The position numbers and the translations under genes were made by a program. From contig NZ_FQWT01000006.1 in NCBI RefSeq assembly GCF_900129755.1, forward strand, positions 124,001 to 188,000: a DNA stretch of 64,000 nt, given 5' to 3'. Origin of the DNA: Chryseobacterium oranimense (lineage in GTDB: Bacteria > Bacteroidota > Bacteroidia > Flavobacteriales > Weeksellaceae). Shown here one piece after another: positions 35,415 through 45,242 of this stretch (position 1 is the stretch's first letter; each line of letters opens with the position of its first letter). The notes under the pieces were generated by a model that was not told the DNA's origin, did no database searches, and was given only the letters and a program-made list of their open reading frames with translations.

Positions 35415-36860
35415 TTAATTAATGTCCCAGAATATTTTTGTAGTCAACTTGTCGCCACCAATTGCAGCACTTGCAGCAGCATAATTACTACCATTCGTAG
35501 TAGCTTCCGCAGTAGGATATTGAAGCCTTACAGGAACTTTTCCTTCCGCATTCGGAATTGCTGTGGAAGGAGCTACTAATTGAGGATAATCTAATCTTCT
35601 GAAGAAATTCCAAGAAGTAACAGCCTGGTTATACATTGCAACCCAAGCCTGTTCTCCAATAGATTTTTTCCAGTTTGCAGCATTATATGGATGTGCAGCG
35701 ATATATGCAGTTGCATCACCAGCTCCCCAATCATTAAAAGATGAAGTAATTGCAGTAGCATATAGTGCAGCTGGGCTTCCGCCTATTCCCCATCTTGCAG
35801 CAGCTTCAGCACGATAAAAGGACACTTCAGTATAACTTAAAATAATTCCAGGAGTAGTCTCTGTATATGCAAATTCTCCAGCATTTGAGAAATCTGCAAA
35901 TTCACCCGGTGTTCCAATAACTTGCCCAATATAATCTCCATCAACATCTGTATAATATGCACTAATCCTCGGATCGTTACTAACATTCATATAATCTACT
36001 AAAGTCTTTCCAGCAATAAAGTCATCTCTTGAACTTGTTTCCTGAAACATTGGATTTTCATTTGGAGAAGCCGCAAGGTATGTAAACTTACAATCATCAC
36101 CAGATGAAGTCATCACACCTCCTGTTATAGCTTGATTTACAGTACTCTGCGCCAAATTTGGATTAACATCCGCCAAAGCAATTCCTAATTTAAGCAATAA
36201 TGAGTTTCCAAATTTTTTCCACTTATCAAGATCACTTTTACCAATAGTAGGATTATAATAAAAAATGTCTCCGGTTTTAAAAGATTCCTTACTGGTATCA
36301 ATACTTGTTATATCATTTTTCAGTTTAGTGATTAAATCAGTATATATATCAGCAGCTTTATCATATTTTGGAAGTGGATAAACATCTATATTTAAAGCCT
36401 GAGTGTATGGTATATCACCATAAGTATCTACTAAAACCTGATAGGTGTAGACTTTCATCATATCGATGATTGCCAATTGATTTTTCTTTTTACCAGGCCA
36501 TGTAGTCAGTTCTGAAGGAGTCGGCGTATAAGCATTAATAATTCTTTCTGCCTGATCCAGGTTTTTCAATACGTTTACATAGTTGTCGGTCCATACATTA
36601 TTAGATACGGTTCTATTCGTAAAGTCATAATTACTTTCATTTACGTAAATAGTTTCTGTCCAGTACTGCATCGTCAGCCTAAAGTTGTTTTCATTTACAC
36701 TAGGCGTGTTCATATAATCACTAAGCTCTTTTTGTGCATAAGTAAGTAAAGACTCCTGAGTGGTATTATAGAAGGCATGTTCATCCAAATTGACATCATC
36801 AGTCGTTGAACATCCTATAAACAAAAGAGCTAATATTGGTGTTATTATATATTTTTTCAT
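35415..36860 (-). CDS. SusD/RagB-family outer-membrane lipoprotein (pair 2)
   Basis: 481 residues. Lipobox ALLFIGC places the lipidated Cys at residue 17. Conserved SusD-like_2 segments: LVDTYGDIPYTQALNIDVYPLPKYDKAADIYTDLI and LDKWKKFGNSLLLKLGIALADVNPN, plus SYTEVSFYRAEAAARWG. The start lies 5 bases after the stop of its susC. The C-terminal GGDKLTTKIFWDIN matches pair 1, so pairs 1 and 2 look like recent paralogues while pair 3 is more distant. Surface-exposed substrate-binding subunit; substrate unknown. Confidence 0.93.
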   Translation of the reverse strand: MKKYIITPILALLFIGCSTTDDVNLDEHAFYNTTQESLLTYAQKELSDYMNTPSVNENNFRLTMQYWTETIYVNESNYDFTNRTVSNNVWTDNYVNVLKNLDQAERIINAYTPTPSELTTWPGKKKNQLAIIDMMKVYTYQVLVDTYGDIPYTQALNIDVYPLPKYDKAADIYTDLITKLKNDITSIDTSKESFKTGDIFYYNPTIGKSDLDKWKKFGNSLLLKLGIALADVNPNLAQSTVNQAITGGVMTSSGDDCKFTYLAASPNENPMFQETSSRDDFIAGKTLVDYMNVSNDPRISAYYTDVDGDYIGQVIGTPGEFADFSNAGEFAYTETTPGIILSYTEVSFYRAEAAARWGIGGSPAALYATAITSSFNDWGAGDATAYIAAHPYNAANWKKSIGEQAWVAMYNQAVTSWNFFRRLDYPQLVAPSTAIPNAEGKVPVRLQYPTAEATTNGSNYAAASAAIGGDKLTTKIFWDIN

Positions 36861-36865
36861 GTTCT

Positions 36866-39800
36866 TTAGAAATTAATTTTTACATTAAATGAAATGTTTC
36901 TAGTAGCCGGCATTGGTCCGGATTGGTATCCTTGAATATTTCCAGAGGAAAGTCCTGCTTCCGGATCAGAATAAGGTAAGTTTTTATGCATAATCCATAA
37001 GTTATTTCCTATTAAACTTACTGACATGCCCTGTATAAATTTAGAATTAAAGAATTCTTTATTAAATCTATAAGTTATTGCTACCTCTCTTAATTTTATG
37101 AAACTTGCATCATATACATAAGCTGCTCCAGGAAGATCAGTTCCAAGCACCTGGCTTGATTGTGATTTATCTAATCTTATTGTATTCGGAATATAAGTTC
37201 CAGGGCTATTAGGGTTTTCCATTACTCCCGGAAGTATCACTCCCCCACCAGTTGCTAAAGTATTTCTGATTGGATTTCCTAAATCATTAAATCCAACTGA
37301 ATCCGGATAGATCCCTGTTCCATATCCATAAAATTGATCTAATGAATATATTTTCCCTCCTTTTCTCCAATCAATTAAGAAGCTTAACGACAAGTTCTTA
37401 TAACTCAATGTATTATTCATACCAGCCGTCCAGTCAGCCTGGAAACTTCCTTGGTTATATGTAGGAGTATCTGTTACCAAATAGGCTCCGTTTTCTCCAA
37501 CGATACGTTGTCCGTTTGAATCATAAACATAATCGGATGTCCATATTGAACCATAATCACCATTAAGAGGGGCATTAATACTAACCCCGCCCTGGGCTCT
37601 ACCCATTGTAATATTTTCAATACCTTCGGCAAGTGCTGTAACTTTTGTCCAAGGGTTAGACCAGTTTAAACTTAAATCCCAAGAGAAATTGGTTGTTTTA
37701 ATAGGTGTCGCATTAATGGATACTTCAAAACCTTTTGTTGTAAGTTCTCCTGCATTTTGGGTTTTAGCCAGCGCTCCATTTGCAAAAGAAACCGGTAACG
37801 GCAATATCTGATCAAATGCTTTATTCTGGAACCAAGCAACATCAATACCCAAACGATTATTAAACATTTTTGTTTCAATACCAAATTCTATGTTTTTAAG
37901 TCCCTGTGATTTAAGCTCAAAGTTTCTAAGAGTCGTATTGTAAGCATAGATTGGAATATCTCCATAAGAAGGCTGAGAGAAGTATCTATTCAATAACTGG
38001 TCTGCACCCGTATCTGATCCAACTTCGGCATAAGCTGCACGTATTTTACCAAAATTCAACCAGTTTGCTTTTATCAGGTTTGAGAATACAACACTGGCAG
38101 ATAATGAAGGATACCAGTAAACAGCATCATTTTCAGGAAGAGCGGTAGACTGATCTCTTCTGTAAGTACCTTCTAAGTAATATGTATTTTTATACCCCAG
38201 TGATAATTGACCAAATACACCATAAACATATTTTGATAAGTCTGAAATCAGAGGTCTAACCGGTGCTGAATTTGAATTTGCTATTGTATAGATTCCAGGA
38301 ATGTAAAGTCCACCTGATGTAGATTGTTGATTAGAATAGGTTTTTTGTACGTTAACGTTACCTCCTAATAATACATTAATATTAAAATCATCGGTAATAT
38401 TCTTTTTGTATGTACCTATGAAATCATAATTGGTTTCGGAAAATTTATATTGACTTGTAGCATAACCTGAAGGCTGATTAACCCCGCCATTTAATCCAAA
38501 GGAATTTCCGGTATATGATCCTACAGCTTTTCTGTCCTCAGTAATCATTGTGTAACCGTCTCTTCCCATTCTTACTAATAGGTTAATATCTTTTGTTACA
38601 TCATAACTTAAACTGAAGTTTCCTGCAAATCTGTCTCTTGAGTCATTCTGATAGTTTTCATACCGTTGGAAATAAGGATTATCCCAAAATGCCGGTGTCA
38701 GATCTGTCATACTCCTCATATTCCATGTATAATTCTTTTTAAAAGCATTATAGAGATACTGCAAATCTTTAATATCCGTATTTGTAGCCCACCATTGTCT
38801 GAAATTTGTCATTATATTATCATTATAACCGGTACTATTTCGACCAACGGTTTTTTGAGTAATATAATTTGCAAATAAATTAGCTGTCAATTTATCTGTC
38901 AATTTATATGATGCATTTCCACTGAAGTTATTTTTAATCAATGAACTATTGGGCATGATATCAGAAGCATCCGTATTCGTGTAGCTCAAACGGTAAGTTG
39001 CCTGATCATTTCCTCCACTGAAAGATAAACTATTTACATAATTTGTTCCAGTATTAAAGAATTTAATCGGACCATTTTTCGCCATTTGCCAAGGTGTTCT
39101 TTGCCCTTCCGTTGGAGAACCAGGAATAAATGCGCCATATTGCCATACCATTGAACCATCATAAGGTGAACCATAAGAAGCATCATTACCGAAAGACACT
39201 CTTGGACTCCCCTGATACAATGCACTGGCAAAACTTCTTCCTGTATACCCTTGCCCATATTGTGTCTGATATTCCGGGAAAGTAGATTTATCTACTGTGG
39301 ACATAGTAATAGAGGTGGAAAACTCCATCCCGATTCCTTCCTTGTTTTTCTTTCCTCTTTTTGTTGTAATAATAATAGCTCCGTTTTGTGCTCTGGACCC
39401 ATATAGCGCAGTCGCAGCAGCCCCTTTAAGAACGTTAATGGTTTCTATATCATTAGGGTTAATATCGGATACGGAGCTTCCATAGTCATAACCTCCACCA
39501 CCAGTAGCCTGGCTGGCCGTATTGATATTTTTATTCATAATCGGCACGCCATCTACTACGAAAAGAGCCTGGTTATCTCCCAATAGAGATTTATATCCTC
39601 TCGTAACTACGTTGATAGACCCACCAAAGTTTGTACTCTGTTTAATTTCCAAGCCAGCTACTTTACCGGATAGATTGTTTAAGAAGTTGGTCGTAGGGTT
39701 TTTATTAACGGCCTCACCCTTTACTTCCTGGGTAGCATAACCAAGAGATCTCTTCTCTCTTTTAATTCCGAGTGCAGTTACTACTACTCCCTCAATTTCT

Positions 39801-39895
39801 TTTGTTTTTACAGTATCGTTCTTCTGCTGAGCGTTAGCAATAGCAACAGATGAAGATAATACCAAAACAAGTAGACTTGTTGTTAGTTTCTTCAT
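36866..39895 (-). CDS. SusC/RagA-family TonB-dependent outer-membrane transporter (pair 2)
   Basis: 1009 residues from ATG 39895 (MKKLTTSLLVLVLSSSVA); an in-frame ATG at 39925 falls in the promoter. After the signal peptide come EGVVVTALGIKREKRSLGYA and the plug (INVLKGAAATALYGSRAQNG, IIITTKRGKK). The barrel ends in SFNVKINF with terminal Phe. Like its neighbours it lacks the N-terminal carboxypeptidase-regulatory-like domain. It shares long blocks with the pair-1 protein (for example NLSLSFLIDWRKGGKIYS against FSLSFLIDMRKGGDIFS). TonB-driven import of an unknown substrate. Confidence 0.94.
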   Translation of the reverse strand: MKKLTTSLLVLVLSSSVAIANAQQKNDTVKTKEIEGVVVTALGIKREKRSLGYATQEVKGEAVNKNPTTNFLNNLSGKVAGLEIKQSTNFGGSINVVTRGYKSLLGDNQALFVVDGVPIMNKNINTASQATGGGGYDYGSSVSDINPNDIETINVLKGAAATALYGSRAQNGAIIITTKRGKKNKEGIGMEFSTSITMSTVDKSTFPEYQTQYGQGYTGRSFASALYQGSPRVSFGNDASYGSPYDGSMVWQYGAFIPGSPTEGQRTPWQMAKNGPIKFFNTGTNYVNSLSFSGGNDQATYRLSYTNTDASDIMPNSSLIKNNFSGNASYKLTDKLTANLFANYITQKTVGRNSTGYNDNIMTNFRQWWATNTDIKDLQYLYNAFKKNYTWNMRSMTDLTPAFWDNPYFQRYENYQNDSRDRFAGNFSLSYDVTKDINLLVRMGRDGYTMITEDRKAVGSYTGNSFGLNGGVNQPSGYATSQYKFSETNYDFIGTYKKNITDDFNINVLLGGNVNVQKTYSNQQSTSGGLYIPGIYTIANSNSAPVRPLISDLSKYVYGVFGQLSLGYKNTYYLEGTYRRDQSTALPENDAVYWYPSLSASVVFSNLIKANWLNFGKIRAAYAEVGSDTGADQLLNRYFSQPSYGDIPIYAYNTTLRNFELKSQGLKNIEFGIETKMFNNRLGIDVAWFQNKAFDQILPLPVSFANGALAKTQNAGELTTKGFEVSINATPIKTTNFSWDLSLNWSNPWTKVTALAEGIENITMGRAQGGVSINAPLNGDYGSIWTSDYVYDSNGQRIVGENGAYLVTDTPTYNQGSFQADWTAGMNNTLSYKNLSLSFLIDWRKGGKIYSLDQFYGYGTGIYPDSVGFNDLGNPIRNTLATGGGVILPGVMENPNSPGTYIPNTIRLDKSQSSQVLGTDLPGAAYVYDASFIKLREVAITYRFNKEFFNSKFIQGMSVSLIGNNLWIMHKNLPYSDPEAGLSSGNIQGYQSGPMPATRNISFNVKINF

Positions 39896-39922
39896 ATCAA
39901 ATATTAATTTTTGTATCCTGTA

Positions 39923-39953
39923 CAAATTTGTAAAACTTTCTTAAAAACACAAA
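39923..39953 (-). promoter_or_regulatory. Promoter of susC pair 2
   Basis: Minus strand: TTTG, 19-base spacer, CAAATTTG, again inside TACAAATTTGTA. Predicted leader of about 20-25 bases. Confidence 0.65.
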
Positions 39954-40261
39954 ACAAAATCTTAAAAAAATATCAAATTTTCATTATTTTACAAAATTAA
40001 CACGAATTAATTCATTAAAAAACGTTAAATATTAATCAATTAACAAAAACAAAATATTTAACGTTTACTATTTTTCATAAAAATGCAAATAGTTTTAATT
40101 AATAGTTTCTATTTCTGATATTAATAAAATAAAACACTAACAGATTGACTATCAAATCAATTAATCACTTTATGATGATAAATTAATATATATACATATA
40201 AAAATACAATGCGACGCATAGTTATTTTTCTATTAACAAATGACCACAATAAGTTAATAAA
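39954..40261. other. AT-rich upstream region of susC pair 2 with a 13-bp inverted repeat
   Basis: No gene. A perfect inverted repeat AACGTTAAATATT (40021-40033) / AATATTTAACGTT (40053-40065) with a 19-nt spacer lies about 70 bases upstream of the -33 box, a plausible regulator-binding site. The rest is featureless AT-rich DNA. Confidence 0.5.
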
Positions 40262-40288
40262 TAAAAAAACCGCCCGAAGGCGGTAATA
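40262..40288 (-). terminator. Terminator of susCD pair 3
   Basis: ACCGCC-TTCG-GGCGGT hairpin on the minus strand followed by T7. Confidence 0.88.
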
Positions 40289-40310
40289 AAATATATTAAA
40301 TTGAATGTAA

Positions 40311-41903
40311 TTAATTTCTATTCCAGAAAGGAGTCAATTTATTTTTAGTAAATGCATCAGCACTTGACATTGCAGGTACATTATTAGTATTAGTTGCATA
40401 CTCAGATCCCGGATACATCAATCTGTTAGGTCTGCTATCACGCGAAGTAATAGTTGGTAATGGAGATTGTGGGTAACCTGTTCTACTATAATCAAAATAA
40501 GATTGTTCAGGGTTAACACCTGTAAGTGCAATCCACTTTTGAGTCATAATAGCTTCAATTTTATTTTCTGTACTACCTGCAGCGATTCCTAACCCAGGAA
40601 CAGCCTGGATAGCAGTAATATATGCTGCAGATGTTGCAGAAGCTCCAAAATAGTTAAATGAAGCTGTTATTCCTGCATTAAAATTAGTTGTAGCATTGGA
40701 AAACAATGAAGGATATCTTATTGCAGCTTCAGCTAAAAGGAATTTTGTTTCTGCAAGTGAAATTAAAACACCGGATTTTTGTGATGAGTAATCAACCAAT
40801 TGCTGGTTACTTGTAGGTGTTAAATTCCCCATAACAATACCATAATGTATTCTGGAAACACTTCTTCCTGCTTCAGCTCCCGGTTGTCCTGGTGTCGCAC
40901 CTTGTCTAACTCCCTCAACTCTTCCGCTAACAAGGCTAAACATTCTACCTCTTCTTCCATCTACGATGCCATTATATTTTTGATAAAACGGTCTTGTATC
41001 ATTAGTAGGGTTACCATTAAGAGCAATTGCTATATTTTCAGACGCAGTAATCATACCAAAGTTTTGTGGTCTTGTTAATGCGGATGTAATGTAGAAATAG
41101 TTAGTATATGGATTTTGTTGAGCATTTGTTTTAGACGAATATCCTGGATTTACAGTCGCATCAGCAGTTAAAAACTGTGCACCTGCAAGAGTCGCCAATT
41201 TCTGATCTCTGTAAGTTCCCATATCACCTGTTACTTTTGACATTCTTAACAAGAATCTAAGTTTTAAAGTGTTAGCAAAAGCAACCCACTTAGTCGCATC
41301 TCCTTGAAATACAACATCAGCAGAAGATGGATTTAATCCCTGACCAGAATTAAAAGCTGCAATTGCATTTTCAATATCAGCAATAGATGCTTTATAGATA
41401 TCTTCTCCTTTATCATATTTTGGAGTTGTATTATTTTGGAATTTGAAAGCTTCAGAGTAAGGAGCATCTCCATATAAGTCAGTTATTATACCCATATAGT
41501 AAGCCTTCATCACTTTAGCAATAGCTTTATACTGAACGTATTCTGCCTTGTCATCCTTAAAATCTATGATAGCCTGGAAATTTGCAGAGTTTCTGTAAAA
41601 ATCATCCCAGATATCATTATAGAAGGAGTCAGAAATGTTGGGAGTATACTCATCAACCAATGGTGTACCATAAGAATATGAATTACCAGCATAGCTGTTC
41701 ATAAATACTCCTGTTACAAAGTTCAATCTTCTAGCCTGAACTCTGTAGTTATTTGTAATTGCTCCTGGCAATACAACAACAGGAGTCATTTGTTCTGCCC
41801 CAATATTATTAGGACTATCATTAATATCTAAATAATTATTACAAGAACCTAAAGATAAAAGAGCTGCAAGTAATAAAGGATATTTTAATTTTAATATTTT
41901 CAT
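40311..41903 (-). CDS. SusD/RagB-family outer-membrane lipoprotein (pair 3)
   Basis: 530 residues, longer than the other two. Lipobox LLSLGSC gives lipidated Cys21, followed by NNYLDINDSPNN, a common SusD N-terminus. ITDLYGDAPYSEAFKF and ATKWVAFANTLKLRFLLRMS are the SusD-like_2 signatures, and LAETKFLLAEAAIRYP the conserved C-terminal helix. The start lies 14 bases after its susC stop. It is clearly a paralogue but more diverged than pairs 1 and 2, so it probably binds a different ligand. Confidence 0.93.
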   Translation of the reverse strand: MKILKLKYPLLLAALLSLGSCNNYLDINDSPNNIGAEQMTPVVVLPGAITNNYRVQARRLNFVTGVFMNSYAGNSYSYGTPLVDEYTPNISDSFYNDIWDDFYRNSANFQAIIDFKDDKAEYVQYKAIAKVMKAYYMGIITDLYGDAPYSEAFKFQNNTTPKYDKGEDIYKASIADIENAIAAFNSGQGLNPSSADVVFQGDATKWVAFANTLKLRFLLRMSKVTGDMGTYRDQKLATLAGAQFLTADATVNPGYSSKTNAQQNPYTNYFYITSALTRPQNFGMITASENIAIALNGNPTNDTRPFYQKYNGIVDGRRGRMFSLVSGRVEGVRQGATPGQPGAEAGRSVSRIHYGIVMGNLTPTSNQQLVDYSSQKSGVLISLAETKFLLAEAAIRYPSLFSNATTNFNAGITASFNYFGASATSAAYITAIQAVPGLGIAAGSTENKIEAIMTQKWIALTGVNPEQSYFDYSRTGYPQSPLPTITSRDSRPNRLMYPGSEYATNTNNVPAMSSADAFTKNKLTPFWNRN

Positions 41904-41917
41904 TTTTTTTAAATTTT

Positions 41918-44900
41918 TTAGAATGTTACTTTAACATTGAATCCATAAGTTTTAACAGACGGATATTGGCCGGTTAAAGCAATACCAGCTCCATTTCCTG
42001 TAGTATTAGCTGTTTCAGGATCTGCATAATTTGCATTGTTATCTGCATACTTAAAGAATGGGTTTCTAGCATAAACTCCAAAAGTAAGACTGTTTACAAA
42101 TGTAGAACTTAATACAGATTTAGGAACATCGTAGCTCAAAGAAATCTCTCTGATTTTAAATGCTGTTGCATCAACCACGTTATTCTCACCAACATTTAAG
42201 AAGTTACCTGAAGCAAAGAAGTTTGTTACTCCCGAGTAATCTGCTGTTCCTACAGGTGTACTGTTTGGTACATACTGTCCATTAACAAGCTGAACAGAGT
42301 TAGGGATAACATAACCCTGCGTTCTATCAAAACTAGCACTCTCCTGTAGTCCTCCGGTAAATCCTAACTGTCTTTTAGTTGCAGAAATAAAGTGTCCTCC
42401 TTTTCTGAAATCCATAGAAGCAGATAATGTAAATCCTTTAACTTTCAAAGAAGTGTTAAAGTTAAGAACATAATCAGGAGTAACTTTTCCCAGGTTGCTT
42501 AATGCTGAATTGATTAAAGGTGTTCCATCTTCATCAACTACAATATTACCATTAGGATCACGTACGTAAGTAGTACCTTTAATTACAGGATAATCAGTTC
42601 CTTTAATAGCATAAATAGTACCGATACCTGGCGAAGTAAACGGAGAGTTTAATACAACTTCGTCAATACCTGGAGCTAGTTCAAGTACTTTACTCTTGAA
42701 TTGAGAAATTGATCCTCTTAAATTCCAAACAACACTGCTGGTTTTAATTGGAGTCAATCCTAATTCAATTTCATATCCTTTCAATTCTGTCTTACCAATA
42801 TTATCCTGAATTCTGAACAAACCGGAAGTACTGGAAACATTACTGAACGTAATCAAGTCATTAGTTACAGTTTTGTAAGCTGATGCTTCTAAAGTAATTC
42901 TGTCATTTAAGAATCCCATTTGTAGATTTAAATCTATAGTATTCATAAATTCAGGCTTAATATCTCTAGAAGTAGGCTGAGTATTGTATAAATAAGACTG
43001 TAAGCTGTTAAAAGGATAACCTGTTGGAATAACTCCTCTGTCATATGTAGCATAAGCTGCTACTGCAGAAGTGTTTCCTACCCTTGTAAAACTCGGTGCA
43101 ATTTTCATATAGTTCAACACATTACCTCCGAATCCAGGGAAAGCTTTGGTTGGGATAAATGAAAGACCAGCAGAATAGTATGGATATGCTTTATTATGGT
43201 TTTCGTTATTATAATTTGTTGATAAAACAGAACTCTTCTCAATTCTGAAAGTTCCGTTAAAAAACAAATAATCTTTCCATGCTAAATCTAAGTTGGCAAA
43301 CCCAGCAATAATTCTACTTCTTATCAAGTAGTTATCCATTGTATATCCATCAAGCTGTGTAGCTGTATCTTGTGGTAATACAGAATTCACTACGTTTCTA
43401 AAGTCATACCAGCCTGGAACTAGTAATCCTGTTCCCCCGATAGAACTTGCTGTATTATAATAATCCTGAATGTTATTTCCTAAGTTAAATTTCAAATTAA
43501 GATTATCCGTTAAATCATAATCAAAGTTTAACATTAAGTCTCCATAATAATCCCTATTAGTATATTTATGATTAAAATAATAAGCTGTTACCTGAGAGTT
43601 AGGATTAATTTCATCTAACAAATGTCCTTCTAAATATGGAGTTCCCGTATTCTGATATGGTGTTGTTGAAAAGTATCCATCATTATAATTATTATAATTG
43701 GTACTTCCCATCGTAATGGACCCTGTATAAGTTAAATTAATATGCTTACTAAAGTCATACTGTAAACTCAATGTTCCATTTAAATAATCTTTAACGGCTT
43801 TAGATCTCTCATGTTCAATAGTCCAATATGGATTGGTTGAGTACATTGTTGCATATCCATCAATACCAGAATTTCTATATTTTCTGACATCATTGGATGA
43901 TGGTAATTGCAATAAGTCATCATATAAACCTGAATTCGTTTGGTCTATAATTCTGCTTATATAGTTAAAACGAGCATCCACTCTTAAATTACCAAACTTC
44001 TTTCCTGCTTTTAACAAGATACTGTTTTGCTTTAGATTATCTCCATCTACAACGAATTCGTTATCCAATCTATTTAATGATAAGAATGCATAAGAATCAT
44101 TTCCGCCGGCATTAACTGTAAGTCCATTTTGGAATACAATACCTTTTTTGAAAAACTTGGAGAAATGATCTTTAACTGGAGCATATTTTTCATAAATATA
44201 GCTACCATCTGCTTGAGGCAAACCACTGGCAACCATTGTACCCCCAATAGCAGGATTATCATAGGCAGGACCCCAAGATGTATTTTCCCATGGAACATAA
44301 TTAGTACCTCCGTAGTCTACATTACTGAAACTCTGATCCTGAACTCCTTTTCCATATCTGGTTTGAATTTTAGGAAACATAAAAGCCTGTTGAATTTCAA
44401 CAGAAGAGGTCAAATTGAATTGAATTTTCTCGTTTTTTGTTCCTTTTTTAGTAGTAACGATAATTACACCATTTGCTCCTTGCTGACCATAAAGAGCAGA
44501 ACCTTGCATACCCTTAATAACGTTAACATTTTCAATAGATTCTGGCGGTAATTGCGCTAAAATATTTGAAGATGAGATAACGTTATCAATAACAACCAAT
44601 GCCTGGTTATTAGAAGTCACCGATCTATTTCCTCTAAGTACAATTCTGTAATTTGAATCCACAGAGCTGTTGGTTTGGTTAATTACTAAACCAGAAACTT
44701 TACCTGTTAGTGATTGAACAGCATTTGTTGCTGATGCTTGATTTAATTCCTTTGCACCAACTACTTGCTGAGCATTTGTAACGGCATCAGCTTTCTTTTT
44801 AATACCCAAAGCTCCCGTAACAACTACTTCTTCAATTTTTTGAGTTCTTATAGTATCACCACTTTGAGCCTTTACAACTGCAAAAGAAGATGACAAAACT

Positions 44901-44932
44901 ACCAGTAGAACACTTGTCGTTAATTTCTTCAT
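41918..44932 (-). CDS. SusC/RagA-family TonB-dependent outer-membrane transporter (pair 3)
   Basis: 1004 residues. Signal peptide MKKLTTSVLLVVLSSSFAVVKAQ is nearly identical to those of pairs 1 and 2. The TonB-box-like EEVVVTGALGIKKKADAV and the plug (VNVIKGMQGSALYGQQGANG, VIIVTTKKG) follow directly, again with no carboxypeptidase-regulatory-like domain. The barrel ends in GFNVKVTF. Overall more diverged than the other two SusC proteins. First gene of the minus-strand array as transcribed, with its own promoter and terminator, so each pair appears to be a separate transcription unit. Confidence 0.94.
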   Translation of the reverse strand: MKKLTTSVLLVVLSSSFAVVKAQSGDTIRTQKIEEVVVTGALGIKKKADAVTNAQQVVGAKELNQASATNAVQSLTGKVSGLVINQTNSSVDSNYRIVLRGNRSVTSNNQALVVIDNVISSSNILAQLPPESIENVNVIKGMQGSALYGQQGANGVIIVTTKKGTKNEKIQFNLTSSVEIQQAFMFPKIQTRYGKGVQDQSFSNVDYGGTNYVPWENTSWGPAYDNPAIGGTMVASGLPQADGSYIYEKYAPVKDHFSKFFKKGIVFQNGLTVNAGGNDSYAFLSLNRLDNEFVVDGDNLKQNSILLKAGKKFGNLRVDARFNYISRIIDQTNSGLYDDLLQLPSSNDVRKYRNSGIDGYATMYSTNPYWTIEHERSKAVKDYLNGTLSLQYDFSKHINLTYTGSITMGSTNYNNYNDGYFSTTPYQNTGTPYLEGHLLDEINPNSQVTAYYFNHKYTNRDYYGDLMLNFDYDLTDNLNLKFNLGNNIQDYYNTASSIGGTGLLVPGWYDFRNVVNSVLPQDTATQLDGYTMDNYLIRSRIIAGFANLDLAWKDYLFFNGTFRIEKSSVLSTNYNNENHNKAYPYYSAGLSFIPTKAFPGFGGNVLNYMKIAPSFTRVGNTSAVAAYATYDRGVIPTGYPFNSLQSYLYNTQPTSRDIKPEFMNTIDLNLQMGFLNDRITLEASAYKTVTNDLITFSNVSSTSGLFRIQDNIGKTELKGYEIELGLTPIKTSSVVWNLRGSISQFKSKVLELAPGIDEVVLNSPFTSPGIGTIYAIKGTDYPVIKGTTYVRDPNGNIVVDEDGTPLINSALSNLGKVTPDYVLNFNTSLKVKGFTLSASMDFRKGGHFISATKRQLGFTGGLQESASFDRTQGYVIPNSVQLVNGQYVPNSTPVGTADYSGVTNFFASGNFLNVGENNVVDATAFKIREISLSYDVPKSVLSSTFVNSLTFGVYARNPFFKYADNNANYADPETANTTGNGAGIALTGQYPSVKTYGFNVKVTF

Positions 44933-44960
44933 ATTTAAATTGATTATTTTTTTATGATTG

Positions 44961-44992
44961 CAAATATGTGAAACTTTCTTAAAATTACCAAA
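44961..44992 (-). promoter_or_regulatory. Promoter of susC pair 3
   Basis: Minus strand: TTTG, 20-base spacer, CATATTTG. It keeps the AAGAAAGTTT block seen in pair 2, but the palindrome around the -7 box is lost. Confidence 0.6.
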
Positions 44993-45242
44993 TATTTCGT
45001 TAAAAATATTTAATTTAACAACAACAAAACATCAATAAACCAAATATTTACAAATGCATCAATAAAAAACCTTAATTATTTAAAACAACACAAAATAAAT
45101 CTATTAAATACTTCACAAGCTGTATGTCAAATAGAAGCAATATACTTATTAATATTATTAAATATTTAAAATAACCACATATCAGAATAATTTTAATTTT
45201 CACTAATTTTACAACATTTAATGGGAGGATATAAACAATAAG
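44993..45242. other. AT-rich divergent region between susC pair 3 and rnhB
   Basis: No gene. GGGAGG about 20 bases before the rnhB ATG could be a ribosome-binding site, although Shine-Dalgarno sequences are rarely used in Bacteroidota. The TTTAAT and AATATTT runs resemble those upstream of the other susC genes. Confidence 0.4.

Noticed and set aside
44129..44551. 140-codon plus-strand open frame inside susC pair 3
   Set aside because: Antisense to the plug region of a clear SusC protein; no motif of its own.
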